In this document: positions 46,800 through 55,574 of the stretch, one piece after another
Position numbering within the stretch: position 1 is the stretch's first letter
Layout: each line of letters opens with the position of its first letter
Origin: Bifidobacterium scardovii JCM 12489 = DSM 13734
Lineage (GTDB): Bacteria; Actinomycetota; Actinomycetes; Actinomycetales; Bifidobacteriaceae
Assembly (NCBI RefSeq): GCF_001042635.1
Contig: NZ_AP012331.1
Span: forward strand, 1,302,001-1,366,000
Direction of reading: 5' to 3'
DNA: 64,000 bases
Position numbers and translations under genes: made by a program
Notes under the pieces: generated by a model
The model's database searches: none
Seen by the model: only the letters and a program-made list of their open reading frames with translations
What the model was told of the DNA's origin: nothing

Positions 46800-48036
46800 C
46801 TACCTCACCTTCCGGATGCGCAGGACGAAGGCGGCGGCGCACACGGCCATGACGATGGAGATGGCGAAGGCGACCGTAAAGGTGCCGGTCATGGTCTTGA
46901 CCACCGACGTGATGGTCGGGCCGACGGCCTGGCCGAGCGTGGTGGCCAGGTTGAGGATGCCGAGATCCTTGCCGGCCTCCTCCTTGTTCGGCAGCACGTC
47001 GACGTTGAGCGCCTGGTCGATCGCGGAGTACACGCCGTAGCCGAAGCCGGCGATACCGGCATACAGGTACATGCCGGTGACGCTCGGCATGATCCACGGC
47101 ATCGCGGTGCCGACGGCGAACAGCAGCGAGGCAATGATGACCGGCACCTTGCGCGTGTGCATCCGGTCGGAGATCGGCCCGGAGATCAGCGAGGCGGTCA
47201 GCGAGACGACCATCGTGATGACGGACATGGTGGCGATCGTGCCGGCTGCCTCCGTCTTGGTCTGGTGCACGTAGTCCTCGACGATGTACAGCTGGTACAC
47301 GGAGATCATCTGGTAGCTGAGCAGCATGCACACGCGGCAGCCGAACGCCCGGTAGAAGTCGCGCGAGGTGGAGAACTTCGGGAAGTGGAAGGAGACGGCG
47401 AGATCCTTGAAGGTCATCCTCGTGCGCGCCATGTCCTTCGAGGAGGCCTCGCGCGGCCAGATGGCGAGCGCCACGAAGCCCGACGCCAGCATGATCACGG
47501 CGCCGATGAGGAAGCCGGCCTGCGCGTTGTTGATCATGCGCGAGCCGATCATCGTGCCGATGGGCTGACCGGCGACCACGCCGCCGCCGTAGAACGAGGA
47601 GACGGTGCCGCACAGCTGCGCCGGCACGCGGTCGGAGAGGATCCGCCAGGGCCGGCGCGAGCAGCGCGTTGAGCCCGACCATGCACAGGCAGTACATGAA
47701 GATGATGAGCGTGGCGGTCGGCATCTGCCCGGTCGCGGCGAGCGTGATCGCGGCGAGGACCGTGCCGGCGATGATCCACGGGGTGCGCCGGCCCAGCTTG
47801 GAGCGCGTGTGGTCGGACAGGTTGCCGAACACGAGGTTGGAGACCAGGCCCACGATGGCGGTGACCGAATTCAGCGTGCCGACCGCGGCGTCGGGGTTCG
47901 CGACGCCGATGTCCTTGAACAGCTGGGGGAGCAGCACGGTGGCCACCACATACAGGCCGGTGCTCCACAGCAGGCCGAAGGCCAGAAACCCGACGGTAAA
48001 TCGAATGTTGTTTGTTTTTGCCATGCTCGTCGACAT
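46800..48036 (-). pseudogene. MFS transporter disrupted by a one-base frameshift
   Basis: The N-terminal frame starts at ATG 48036 after AGGAGG and runs through LLWSTGLYVVATVLLPQLF, FGNLSDHTRSKLGRRTPWII to LNALLAPALA, then loses homology. The rest of the protein (LSDRVPAQLCGTVSSFYGGGV onward to FVLRIRKVR) continues in another frame down to 46800. Removing one C of the CC at about 47643-47644 restores LAPALAILSDRVPAQ across the junction, giving about 410 residues. It resembles the GPH/sugar-symporter-like MFS group. Either the gene is broken or the base is a sequencing error. Confidence 0.85.
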
Positions 48037-48418
48037 GATCGATGACCTCCTGTTGGTGTTCGGTGCTGCTTCGGTTGGTGCGCTGACCGTCTCGCATCGG
48101 CGGAATCACGGGCTTTTCGGGTGGGTTGGCACGACCGTTGCGCCGTTGCGATATTGGCCTTGTGAACGGTTAATCTACTCAGGACTCAAAATAAATTCCA
48201 GCCTGCGGCGCGTTCCACGATTCAGGAAAATAATTCGCGAACGAGCAGGCGATATACGGTGTTGTGGCGGCCGGCGCGTGGCGGGCGCCGTATGGGCAAC
48301 GGCATCCCCGGTGCATTGCCCGGCGCCTATGGGCAATGCCGAAGTGGCGCCGGATCGGCGGTATACTGAAGCTGCATCACGTACGGTGGCACGGGCGTAG
48401 GGGAATATGGGGGGAATC
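48037..48418. other. Intergenic region without a supported gene
   Basis: This gap of 382 bp between two divergent genes is partly AT-rich around 48160-48240, probably carrying promoters for the MFS gene to the left and the membrane protein to the right. I see no RNA gene or repeat of the MITE family in it. Confidence 0.5.
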
Positions 48419-48889
48419 ATGGACGGCATCGCATTCGGCACCCAGGTCGGGTTCGCCGTATGCATGTTGCTGCTGATGCCGGTTCTTCTGCCCGTGGCCT
48501 GCATGGAATCGCTGCGCCAGCGCATGGCCGGTGCGAGGATTCTCCTGGCTTCGCGCGGCGGCGCCTTGGCTCGCCCGATGCCGCTGACGAGCATCGTCAT
48601 GATGGCGACGGTGCTGATGGCGCTGGGTTGCTCGGGATGCTGGACCTGCGGTACCGGTTCTCCGGCGACGTTGGCCGCCATGGTGTTCGCCGTCACGGTG
48701 ACGGCGGTGTGCGCAGGCGTGTGCTGCGCCGCCACGATGCTGTTGTCCGTCATCGGTGCGGCCGGCCGCGGTCCGCTGCCGGCCAGCTTCCGCTTCGACG
48801 CGGCGGTGATGAACGCCGTCCGTTCATGGGCCCGCCCGCAATGGGTGCCGCGATGGGCCCGCTACACGCTTCCCGATTCCCGAATCTGA
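48419..48889 (+). CDS. Hypothetical membrane protein, Cys-rich
   Basis: This protein of 156 residues starts at ATG 48419 after GGGGGGAA. It has three hydrophobic segments: about 8-28 (GFAVCMLLLMPVLLPVACM), 57-75 (LTSIVMMATVLMALGCSGCW) and 84-110 (LAAMVFAVTVTAVCAGVCCAATMLL). It has several cysteines, including a WTCGTG near residue 76. I do not recognise a family. A half-unit of the palindromic repeat lies 49 bases downstream. Confidence 0.55.
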   Translation: MDGIAFGTQVGFAVCMLLLMPVLLPVACMESLRQRMAGARILLASRGGALARPMPLTSIVMMATVLMALGCSGCWTCGTGSPATLAAMVFAVTVTAVCAGVCCAATMLLSVIGAAGRGPLPASFRFDAAVMNAVRSWARPQWVPRWARYTLPDSRI

Positions 48890-48937
48890 TTCAGGTCTCT
48901 CTCTCGTCTCGCTGGCCCAACCGCGCCGTATTTTCTC

Positions 48938-48986
48938 GGCTCCCCTTTGGAGGGGAGCTGTCCGCCATAGGCGGACTGAGGGGAGG
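48938..48986. repeat. Half-unit of the palindromic repeat family
   Basis: It reads GGCTCCCCTTTGGAGGGGAG then CTGTCCGCCATAGGCGGACTG then AGGGGAGG. It is one arm of the full MITE-like element: a first hairpin, a second CCGC/GCGG hairpin, and a closing AGGGGAG. It lies between the Cys-rich membrane protein and the yidC fragment. Confidence 0.8.
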
Positions 48987-49072
48987 ACATGTCGCCGTTG
49001 TGCTAATGGATGCGACTTATTACATATACGCATACCATCTTCAGATTCGTCATCTTCATCAGGAAAGCCCCA

Positions 49073-49789
49073 ATGAACCTCATCACTATCCTCAACCATA
49101 TCCTGCGACCCCTGGAATGGGCCGTCGCCCAACTGCTCGCCCTGTCCCACCGCGTCCTCGTCGCGTTCGGCATGCCGGCCGGTCCCAGCCCCGCGTGGGG
49201 CATCTCGATCATGTGCCTCGTGCTCGTCATCCGCCTGTGCCTGCTGCCGCTGTTTCTCTCCCAGATGCGCGCGATGCGCCGCATGCAGGCGCTTCAGCCG
49301 CGGATCCGGCGCATCCAGCGCAAGTACGCCGCGCGCAAGGACCCGCGTTCCAAAGAAGCCATGCAACGTGAAATCATGGCCTTGCAGCAGCGGCATAATG
49401 CCAATCCACTTGGCTCATGCCTGCCTTCGCTGATCCAGGCGCCGATTCTGTGCTCGCTGTTCTACACGCTGCAATCCCTACCCGCCATCGCCGAGGGGAA
49501 GGCGGAAGCGTTGGGCGGCGTCGACCGCGCCACGGCGGGCGACATCGAATCATCGTCCATATTCGGCGTGCATATTGCCGACTCGTTCGGCACGGTCGCC
49601 TCGCCGCAGTCGCGTGTCGTTATCGGGGCGGCCGTGGCGTTGATGTGTCTGACGCTGTTCGCGATGCAGTGGATGCTCATCCGCCGCAATACGCCGTTCG
49701 CGCATAGCCGGCCAACTGCACGACAGTGTGGGCCATGGTCTGACCGCAATCATCGCACTGTCCGAGGGCCTGGCCGGCAAAACCGATGA
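49073..49789 (+). pseudogene. YidC/Oxa1 paralogue, 3' end replaced by a rearrangement junction
   Basis: From ATG 49073 the first 210 or so residues are a YidC-type membrane insertase: WGISIMCLVLVIRLCLLPLF (first conserved helix), SQMRAMRRMQALQPRIRRIQRKY (basic loop), CLPSLIQAPILCSLFYTL, then ALMCLTLFAMQWMLIRRN. At about 49700 the homology stops, and the last 30 residues (HSRPTARQCGPWSDRNH...) are an out-of-frame reading of a histidine kinase. The C-terminal basic tail is missing. YidC paralogues are about 300 residues, so little of the membrane core is lost, but activity is doubtful. Confidence 0.82.
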
Positions 49790-50396
49790 CCCGCGCGTGG
49801 AGGATGCGCTGCACGGCATCAACGAAATCGCGCGGGAGAGTCTGACCGACACGCGCAAAGCCGTCCGCGCACTGACCGAGTTCGATGGAACGGCGAACGG
49901 TGATGATACGCACACGCAAGAATCAGACCAGCATTCATGGGATGACATTCGGCCGATTCTCGCGCACGCTCGCTCGCTGGGCATCGTCACGGTGTTCACC
50001 GAGACCGGTACGCGCGCCGATGACGAAGCTCAGGCTGATTTGTGTTTCGATGTGACTCGCGAAGCCATCACCAACGCCATCCGTCACGGACAAAACGTGA
50101 CGCATGTCAATGTCGCGTGGAACCACACTGAGAACGCTGCCGTTACTGCAATTATTCACAATGATGGTACATCGTCCCTTCTTGGCTCCCCTCTCCGAGG
50201 GGAGCTGGCCGCGAAGCGGACTGAGGGGAGCCCAGTGTGCAAAGACACCGGCACCGGCTTGACTCGCCTGACCCACCGCATCGAATCCATCGGCGGTACC
50301 TTCGAATATGGCCCGGACGAAAACGGCGAGTGGGTCGTCACGGCGGTCATTCCATCCATGGACCGCAACGTCAACGGAAAGGATCCGGTCTCATGA
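49701..50396 (+). pseudogene. Histidine kinase, C-terminal fragment with a repeat inserted in the ATP-binding domain
   Basis: The frame begins at the H-box (IAGQLHDSVGHGLTAIIALSEG) with no sensor or membrane part. The only upstream start in frame is GTG 49728, which would leave the phospho-accepting His outside the protein. The HATPase domain follows (N-box REAITNAIRHGQN, then GTGLTRLTHRIESIGG). Between HNDG and GTGLTRL lie about 20 residues encoded by the palindromic repeat (LGSPLRGELAAKRTEGSP). The stop overlaps the response regulator start by four bases. It closely resembles the kinase at the window end (AAELHDSVGHDLTAIIALTEG). Confidence 0.82.
50183..50232. repeat. Half-unit of the palindromic repeat inside the kinase fragment
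   Basis: It reads TGGCTCCCCTCTCCGAGGGG then AGCTGGCCGCGAAGCGGACTG then AGGGGAGCC, nearly identical to the left arms of full copies A and B. It lies in frame in the kinase gene and adds no stop codon. Confidence 0.88.
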
Positions 50397-51061
50397 TCCG
50401 TGTCATGCTCGTGGACGACCAACGCTTCGCCCGCCTTGGCTTCCAACTCATGCTCGACGGTGCTTCCGACATTGTTGTCACCACCCAGGCCGCTGACGGC
50501 CAAGCCGCCATCGAAACGCTCGAACAGCTCGCCGTTCTACATCAGCCATTACCGAATGTAATCCTCATGGATGTGCGGATGCCCGGCATGGACGGCATCG
50601 AGGCCACGCGCCGCATCGCCAGACGCTGGACTGCCATCAGCATCCTCATTCTTACCACGTACGACGAGGACGATTACGCCTTTGGCGGTCTCGACGCCGG
50701 AGCCAGCGGCTTCCTGCTCAAGGACGTCACCAAGCGCAACCTCATCGATGCGATTCACGCCATCGCCAATGGTGATGCGATCCTCACCCCGAGAATCACC
50801 AGACAAGTGCTTGAACGAGGCGTTCCGCACCCCACCAGCAGCCAATGCCAGCAAGAACTACGCAAGGCATTCGACGCGCTTACCCCACGCCAGCGCGAGA
50901 TCTGCGCGCTCATCGCGGAAGGACTCAACAACGAGGAAATCGCCGTTCAACTCACCGTCGAACCAGCCTCCGTCAAACGTGCCGTAACCCGTATCCTCGC
51001 GACTTTGGGTCTGCGCGATCGCACCCAAATCGCCATCGGCTGGTTCAAGGCAGGGATGTAG
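50393..51061 (+). CDS. NarL/LuxR-type response regulator
   Basis: This protein has 222 residues. The receiver domain has the acidic pair Asp8/Asp9 in LVDDQ, phospho-acceptor Asp60 in VILMDVRMPGMDG and the conserved LLKD lysine. The C-terminal LuxR-type helix-turn-helix is DALTPRQREICALIAEGLNNEEIAVQLTVEPASVKRAVTRILATLG. It is intact and overlaps the broken kinase by ATGA, so it has lost its natural partner unless another kinase serves. The end-of-window kinase, with a similar H-box, is a candidate. Confidence 0.9.
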   Translation: MIRVMLVDDQRFARLGFQLMLDGASDIVVTTQAADGQAAIETLEQLAVLHQPLPNVILMDVRMPGMDGIEATRRIARRWTAISILILTTYDEDDYAFGGLDAGASGFLLKDVTKRNLIDAIHAIANGDAILTPRITRQVLERGVPHPTSSQCQQELRKAFDALTPRQREICALIAEGLNNEEIAVQLTVEPASVKRAVTRILATLGLRDRTQIAIGWFKAGM

Positions 51062-51066
51062 ACCCG

Positions 51067-51366
51067 CTATTTGCCCAGCAGCTCGTCATGATTGTCGGTT
51101 CGCATGAACATGTCAGATTCCCAACGAATCGAACATCTCATCGGCATTATTGAAAACGAGGTTTGCCGTCGGCGGGCTTGTTCTTCGCCTCGTTAAAGGC
51201 TTTCATGGTCTCGGGCGGCACGGTCGGGAATGCGCTTCTCTCGGACAATCTGCTTGTAGAAGGCGCGGGTGACCGAAGACAAGTCCAGACCGAGATCCTC
51301 GGCTATGCTTGCGGCTTTCTGCTTGGTGTCCGCATCCACGCGGATGGTGACGGATGCCATGCTCAT
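51067..51366 (-). pseudogene. Decayed DinJ-YafQ toxin-antitoxin module
   Basis: On the minus strand an ATG after GGAGGG opens MASVTIRVDADTKQKAASIAEDLGLDLSSVTRAFYKQIVREKRIP, the ribbon-helix-helix part of a RelB/DinJ antitoxin. A one-base insertion after RIP shifts the frame (the proper continuation TVPPETMKAFNEAKNKPADG is in the next frame), and a second shift is needed to reach NADEMFDSLGI, the typical DinJ end, whose TGA is at 51113-51115. Directly after it, MRTDNHDELLGK and TAG (51067-51069) is the C-terminal scrap of a YafQ/RelE toxin. The toxin body is gone. Confidence 0.75.
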
Positions 51367-51488
51367 CATTACCCTCCGAACAGCATTATGTAAGACAATA
51401 GTTATGTATTTGTATGCTAATAGTCGACATTCTGCGGTTGCGGCAACTCGACCATGGTGCACATCCTGCAAGCGGAACGTTATCGACG

Positions 51489-52130
51489 TCAGCCCGGAAT
51501 CTTTTCGACGATGGCGTTCAGGGTGTCGAAGGTCTCGTCGATCTGGTCCACCACCTGTTTGCCCTGGTTGACCATCGCGGTGATCTGTTCCGTGTGGGGT
51601 TGCGGCAGCGCATGGATCGACGTCTTGACGCGTTTCAGGACCACGCCGGCGTCGGACAGATCCTGTTTGACGGACGCGATTTTGGGAATGGACAGCGTGC
51701 CGTCGGAAAAGCTCATGCCGGACAGCAGCTCCGTGATGTCGAAGTCCACCAGCGTGCCCTGCGCGGCACTGTCGATCTTGGGCAAGGCGTTGGTCGCGGC
51801 GTCGGCGGTCGCGTCCAGCATGCCGCGCACCGCCTTCACATCCGAACCGTAGTACGGCACGTATTCGGCGGTCTGCCACAGCATGCCCTGGGTTTCGTCG
51901 CGCGCCGCGACGATATGACCGCCCGCGCCGTCCAGTTGTTCAAGCGCCTGCTTGAAGTCGCCCTGCTCGACGGATTGCCGCGCTTTGGCCGCATATTTGC
52001 CCGCCTGCCGCGCCTCGCCGGTCACCCGCTGCGCCGACTGCCAGAACATCCAGCCGGCAATGCCCGCCGCCAGCAGCATCGCGACCAGTATCGCGAGAAT
52101 GACGGTGCCGATATGTTTGCGCTTAGCCAT
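51489..52130 (-). pseudogene. Truncated DUF4012-like membrane-anchored protein
   Basis: The open frame has 213 residues: a short basic start, one membrane helix (residues 8-30, GTVILAILVAMLLAAGIAGWMFW), then an extracellular helical region (GDFKQALEQLDGAGGHIVAARDETQGMLWQTAEYVPYYGSDV). This is the N-terminal third of actinobacterial DUF4012 proteins, which are usually several hundred residues long. It ends at EKIPG, just where the conserved core would continue. I therefore read it as a truncated remnant, though a short natural variant is possible. Confidence 0.6.
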
Positions 52131-52256
52131 AGGACCAATGTACCTTCCTGAAATTGGGCTGACGAGGAACTTGCTTGACGGGCCGCCGCGATGGGCCGAC
52201 GCAAGCGGACTTGAATTAGGCGAAAGTTATGCCCAACCATCGTTTTGAAGACGAAT

Positions 52257-53477
52257 TCAAAGTCGGTGAGCATCACCAGCAAGTAGCCAATCGATGATAT
52301 TGATTCCTTGAATGCCGTCTCGCGTTTGAGGAAATTCGTCCATGCTCAGCACGAATTTAGGCCAATTGTCATGGATGCCGGCGAAAGCCCCGAACTCGCG
52401 CTCTGCCGTCTGCTGCGATCCGATGAGATAGGTGACCTGATAGTAGGAGACCGCATCTCCGCGCCTCGCAATGAAATCTACTTCTTTATCATCCACCTTG
52501 CCGACGCGAACGTCATATCCGCGTCGCCTGAGCTCCATATAGACGATGCCCTCCAGAACTTGGTCAATCGCATTGGCGTTGTTGAGTCCGACAGCATGGC
52601 GCAGCCCCTGATCAACCACATAATATTTCTCGTTTATCTTCAATGTGCGTTTGCCGATGGCATCTTCGCGCGGAACGCGGTAGATAAGGAAAGCTTTGGC
52701 CGCCGCATTGAGATAGTTTGCGATCGTCTCAGCCGATACCTTGCGATGCTCGTTTTTCATGTAAGCGGCGATGCTGGCCGCAGTGATGAGATGTCCCTCC
52801 TCGCCGATGACATAGCGGATGACCCTCTCCAAGGCATCTGCATCGCGTATGCCCGCATGGCGGACGACATCTTTGAACAATATGGTCGAGAACAGGTCAT
52901 CAAGATAGCGCAGGGAAGCGGCCTCGTCGAAGGCCAGATCGGTTTGGAACGGGAATCCGCCTTGCGCCACATACCGGCGAAATGCCGCGCGTTCGTCAAT
53001 CGAGCCGACCGATTGACGGTAGGCATCGAGAAATTCCGCGAACGAGAACGGATATACATTGATGGTGACGTAGCGGCCGGTGATATAGGTGGCAAGATCG
53101 CCGGACAGCATACGTGCATTCGACCCGGTCAGATAAATATCGGCGTCATAGTCGACCATGAAAGACCGTACGGCCTTCTCCCAGTGATCAACCTCCTGAA
53201 TCTCATCGAAGAACAGCCGGACCTTGCCTTCGACCACATTCATGCGCTCACTGACGTATTGAGTGAGGTCGTCGGCGTTCGCAATGCCGGAGAACTCACC
53301 CGATTCGACATTGATGTGGAGCATGGATCGCTCGGCGACACCTTCGGCGCTCAATTGTTTGCGGATAAGCTTCAAGAGTGTTGATTTGCCGGAGCGTCGG
53401 GCGCCCACAAGTACCTTGATGACGTTTTTCCCGACGAAAGGACGTATCTGATCCATGTACATGGGACGGTCGATCAT
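52257..53477 (-). CDS. AAA ATPase with DUF4143 domain
   Basis: This protein has 406 residues. Walker A is VLVGARRSGKSTLL (about 22-35), Walker B VRLFFDEIQEVDHW, sensor YLTGSNARML. The C-terminal DUF4143 domain follows (KAFLIYRVPREDAIGKRTLKINEKYYVVDQGLRHAVG, then YMELRRRGYDVRVGKVDDKEVDFIARRGD), which resembles a restriction-like nuclease fold. This large family is common in gut bacteria, often in accessory regions; its role is unknown. The ATG follows AAGGAG. Base composition is lower in GC than its neighbours. Confidence 0.88.
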   Translation of the reverse strand: MIDRPMYMDQIRPFVGKNVIKVLVGARRSGKSTLLKLIRKQLSAEGVAERSMLHINVESGEFSGIANADDLTQYVSERMNVVEGKVRLFFDEIQEVDHWEKAVRSFMVDYDADIYLTGSNARMLSGDLATYITGRYVTINVYPFSFAEFLDAYRQSVGSIDERAAFRRYVAQGGFPFQTDLAFDEAASLRYLDDLFSTILFKDVVRHAGIRDADALERVIRYVIGEEGHLITAASIAAYMKNEHRKVSAETIANYLNAAAKAFLIYRVPREDAIGKRTLKINEKYYVVDQGLRHAVGLNNANAIDQVLEGIVYMELRRRGYDVRVGKVDDKEVDFIARRGDAVSYYQVTYLIGSQQTAEREFGAFAGIHDNWPKFVLSMDEFPQTRDGIQGINIIDWLLAGDAHRL

Positions 53478-53538
53478 GACGATCTCCTTTTGCCGGGCAA
53501 TACAGTTGTAATCGTGTTCTTAAGCCATAATGGTATAT

Positions 53539-53558
53539 AAATCGATTATAATCGATTT
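53539..53558. promoter_or_regulatory. Perfect 20-bp palindrome upstream of the DUF4143 ATPase
   Basis: AAATCGATTATAATCGATTT is fully symmetric. It lies 62 bases before the ATPase start in a strongly AT-rich stretch (53480-53640) that differs from the rest of the window. It is a good operator candidate, possibly overlapping the ATPase promoter on the minus strand. Confidence 0.5.
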
Positions 53559-53780
53559 CTTTGCTTTATCTGTCAATAAAAACAAAGATAACTGATTCTT
53601 AACAACATCTGATGTTCTCGTCGCATTTGTTCGACAAAGATCTGCCCTGTCATGCGATTGTTTGAAGGCATGTTGTCTGCTTGGCTCTTTGAGCGCCTTC
53701 ATCGAGATGGCACGCGTACGCGTCGGACTTTATGGAATGCGGGGACGATACGGCTGCGGACAATGAGGTGCGGGCCTCCC

Positions 53781-54020
53781 ATGGTGGACGTCGGAATCAA
53801 GGCCTGCTGCGGTTTTTTCGGTGCTTCCGCCATATTAGGAGTGACCGCCCAGATTCTGGCGATCGTCGCCATCGATGTGTGGGGCGTCATGTTCATTGTC
53901 TTCGAGGTGTTCCAGATCGACCTGTGACGGTACGTGGTGGCATGGGTCGTGCCCGTGACGTTCCTGCTTTACCTGGCAGTCTTGGGTATCGGCAAGGTTT
54001 GCTTCCGCAACCGGTCGTAG
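53781..54020 (+). pseudogene. Small membrane protein interrupted by an in-frame stop
   Basis: From ATG 53781 the frame encodes VDVGIKACCGFFGASAILGV and two hydrophobic helices up to FEVFQIDL, then TGA (53925-53927). The same frame continues without a gap as YVVAWVVPVTFLLYLAVLGIGKVCF and ends in TAG at 54018-54020. The whole would be about 79 residues with three helices. One nonsense change (for example CGA to TGA) would explain it. A CCGCCCG...CGGGCGG hairpin (54062-54091) follows and may be its terminator. The family is not recognised. Confidence 0.5.
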
Positions 54021-54097
54021 GATATTCGCTTCAACCCGGAGGCGCCGATGATGATGAACAGCCGCCCGTCATACTTGGCATAGGCGGGCGGTGCATC

Positions 54098-54343
54098 ATG
54101 CTTCCCGATACGGTCCCGTCGCCGCATGTGTCGCAGGCGATCGCGGCCGGCACGCGAATCATCCTGCTGGTGCGCGACTCCTCGAACCCGGCTTCACGGG
54201 TCCCGGAGCGGGGCGTGAAACAGGTCGGGAGCATCATCAACATCGACACGGCCGCCGGCAGCCGCACGACCACGCCGGCGTATATCCCCGATAACCGGAG
54301 CAGCGACAGCATACTCGTCGCGCCGGTGACACCGGAACCGTGA
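54098..54343 (+). CDS. Hypothetical short protein, low confidence
   Basis: From ATG 54098 there are 81 residues (MLPDTVPSPHVSQAIAAG..., ending VAPVTPEP). No domain or membrane segment is visible, there is no convincing ribosome-binding site, and it lies in a zone full of remnants. It may be a fragment of a longer lost gene or a chance frame. Confidence 0.2.
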   Translation: MLPDTVPSPHVSQAIAAGTRIILLVRDSSNPASRVPERGVKQVGSIINIDTAAGSRTTTPAYIPDNRSSDSILVAPVTPEP

Positions 54344-54383
54344 TTCTTTTTGGGGTGATCCTCTCCCCGGAATCCTTCCGGCC

Positions 54384-55574
54384 TTACACCGGAATACTGA
54401 TGTCCAACTGCCAGTGGGCTTGTTCGGTGTGGGTTTGGAAGGTGCCGCCGCGTGTTTCGATGATGGTCCGGTAGCGGTCGAGGCCGCTGCCCAGGCCGAG
54501 TTTCGTATCATCGGGTGTGATGGTGTCGCTGGCGGAGATGTGGATGGCGTCGGTGTCGAAGGTGACGCAGATGGCGTACCATTCGCCCGGGTCGGCGTGC
54601 TTGGCGATGTTCGCGTACAGTTCCGCCAGCAGGCCCGCCAGCAGGCGCATGGTCTCCGGTGTGAGCGGCCGGTGTGGTTCGGCGAGCAGGTTGTCGCCGG
54701 TGAAGCCCAGGGCTTCGAGCCTGGCCTCCTCCTCGTCGATCAGCGATTGCAGTCCGGCACGTTGCGAGGATACGGTGTCGGCTTCCGCGGGCCCGGCCGG
54801 CCGGGGGTTCTCGTCATCCGGCGTCTGGCCAGCTTGTGCTGGTGTGTGGCCTTCGAGCGAGTCGATGACCTCGTGCGTGTGGCCCATGGCCCGGCCGGCG
54901 GCGTCGCGCAATTCGTCGAGCTGTCTCCGGTATTCGTGTTCGTCGGCGGGCAGGCCGTTGGTCCCGGCGTGGTCGATGCGCAGGATCAGGTAGGCCAGGT
55001 CGTTGCTGATGGTGTCGTGCAGGCTGCGGGCCGTGTCCTCGCGTTCGCGTTGCCGCTGCAACAGGTACGAGTCATGGTCGCGCTGGCGCATCACATGCAA
55101 TAGCAGGCCGGCCAGGAGCGGGAAGCAGTAGAACGCCAGACTCTGCACCGTAGCCACCATCACCCGGCTCCTGCTGGGATCAAGGCCGTCCATGGTGGAG
55201 GCGAGCAGGATCACGGTGGCGATGACGCCGGCCCGTGCGTCGAGGTAGGCGAGGAACCCCGCGCAGGCGACGCCGACGGCTATCGGCGTGACCATCGGGA
55301 CATCCAGCATAAGGACCACGCCCGCAATGAGCGCCGGCAACAGGAACCACTTCGGGCGGAACATGCCGCCGACCAGGCTGGCAAGCACCGCCAGAACCAA
55401 CACGATGTCATGCACGGTCGCGGTGCCGGGGACCCGCGCCGCCATCGAGAACGCATATTCCGCGAGCGCCGCGACGGACAATACGGCGCAGGACGCCGCG
55501 ATCACCGGATGCCCGGCATGCCGCAGGCCGAGCCGGTCGGAGAGCCGGGTCAGAGCAGATCGTATCTGGCGCAT
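54384..55574 (-). CDS. Two-component sensor histidine kinase (NarX/DesK-like)
   Basis: This protein has 396 residues and about five membrane segments within residues 24-165. The HisKA_3 dimerisation box follows, DTARSLHDTISNDLAYLILRID, with the phospho-acceptor His near 188. The HATPase part has LAELYANIAKHADPGEW (N-box) and GLGSGLDRYRTIIETRGG (G-box). An unusual acidic, Pro-rich linker (EGHTPAQAGQTPDDENPRPAGPAEAD) separates them. It overlaps the end of the truncated response regulator gene by 25 bases, so the pair was once an operon. Confidence 0.88.
   Translation of the reverse strand: MRQIRSALTRLSDRLGLRHAGHPVIAASCAVLSVAALAEYAFSMAARVPGTATVHDIVLVLAVLASLVGGMFRPKWFLLPALIAGVVLMLDVPMVTPIAVGVACAGFLAYLDARAGVIATVILLASTMDGLDPSRSRVMVATVQSLAFYCFPLLAGLLLHVMRQRDHDSYLLQRQREREDTARSLHDTISNDLAYLILRIDHAGTNGLPADEHEYRRQLDELRDAAGRAMGHTHEVIDSLEGHTPAQAGQTPDDENPRPAGPAEADTVSSQRAGLQSLIDEEEARLEALGFTGDNLLAEPHRPLTPETMRLLAGLLAELYANIAKHADPGEWYAICVTFDTDAIHISASDTITPDDTKLGLGSGLDRYRTIIETRGGTFQTHTEQAHWQLDISIPV

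Noticed and set aside
52308..53384. A 358-codon plus-strand frame
   Set aside because: It is antisense to the DUF4143 ATPase, which has Walker motifs and a ribosome-binding site.
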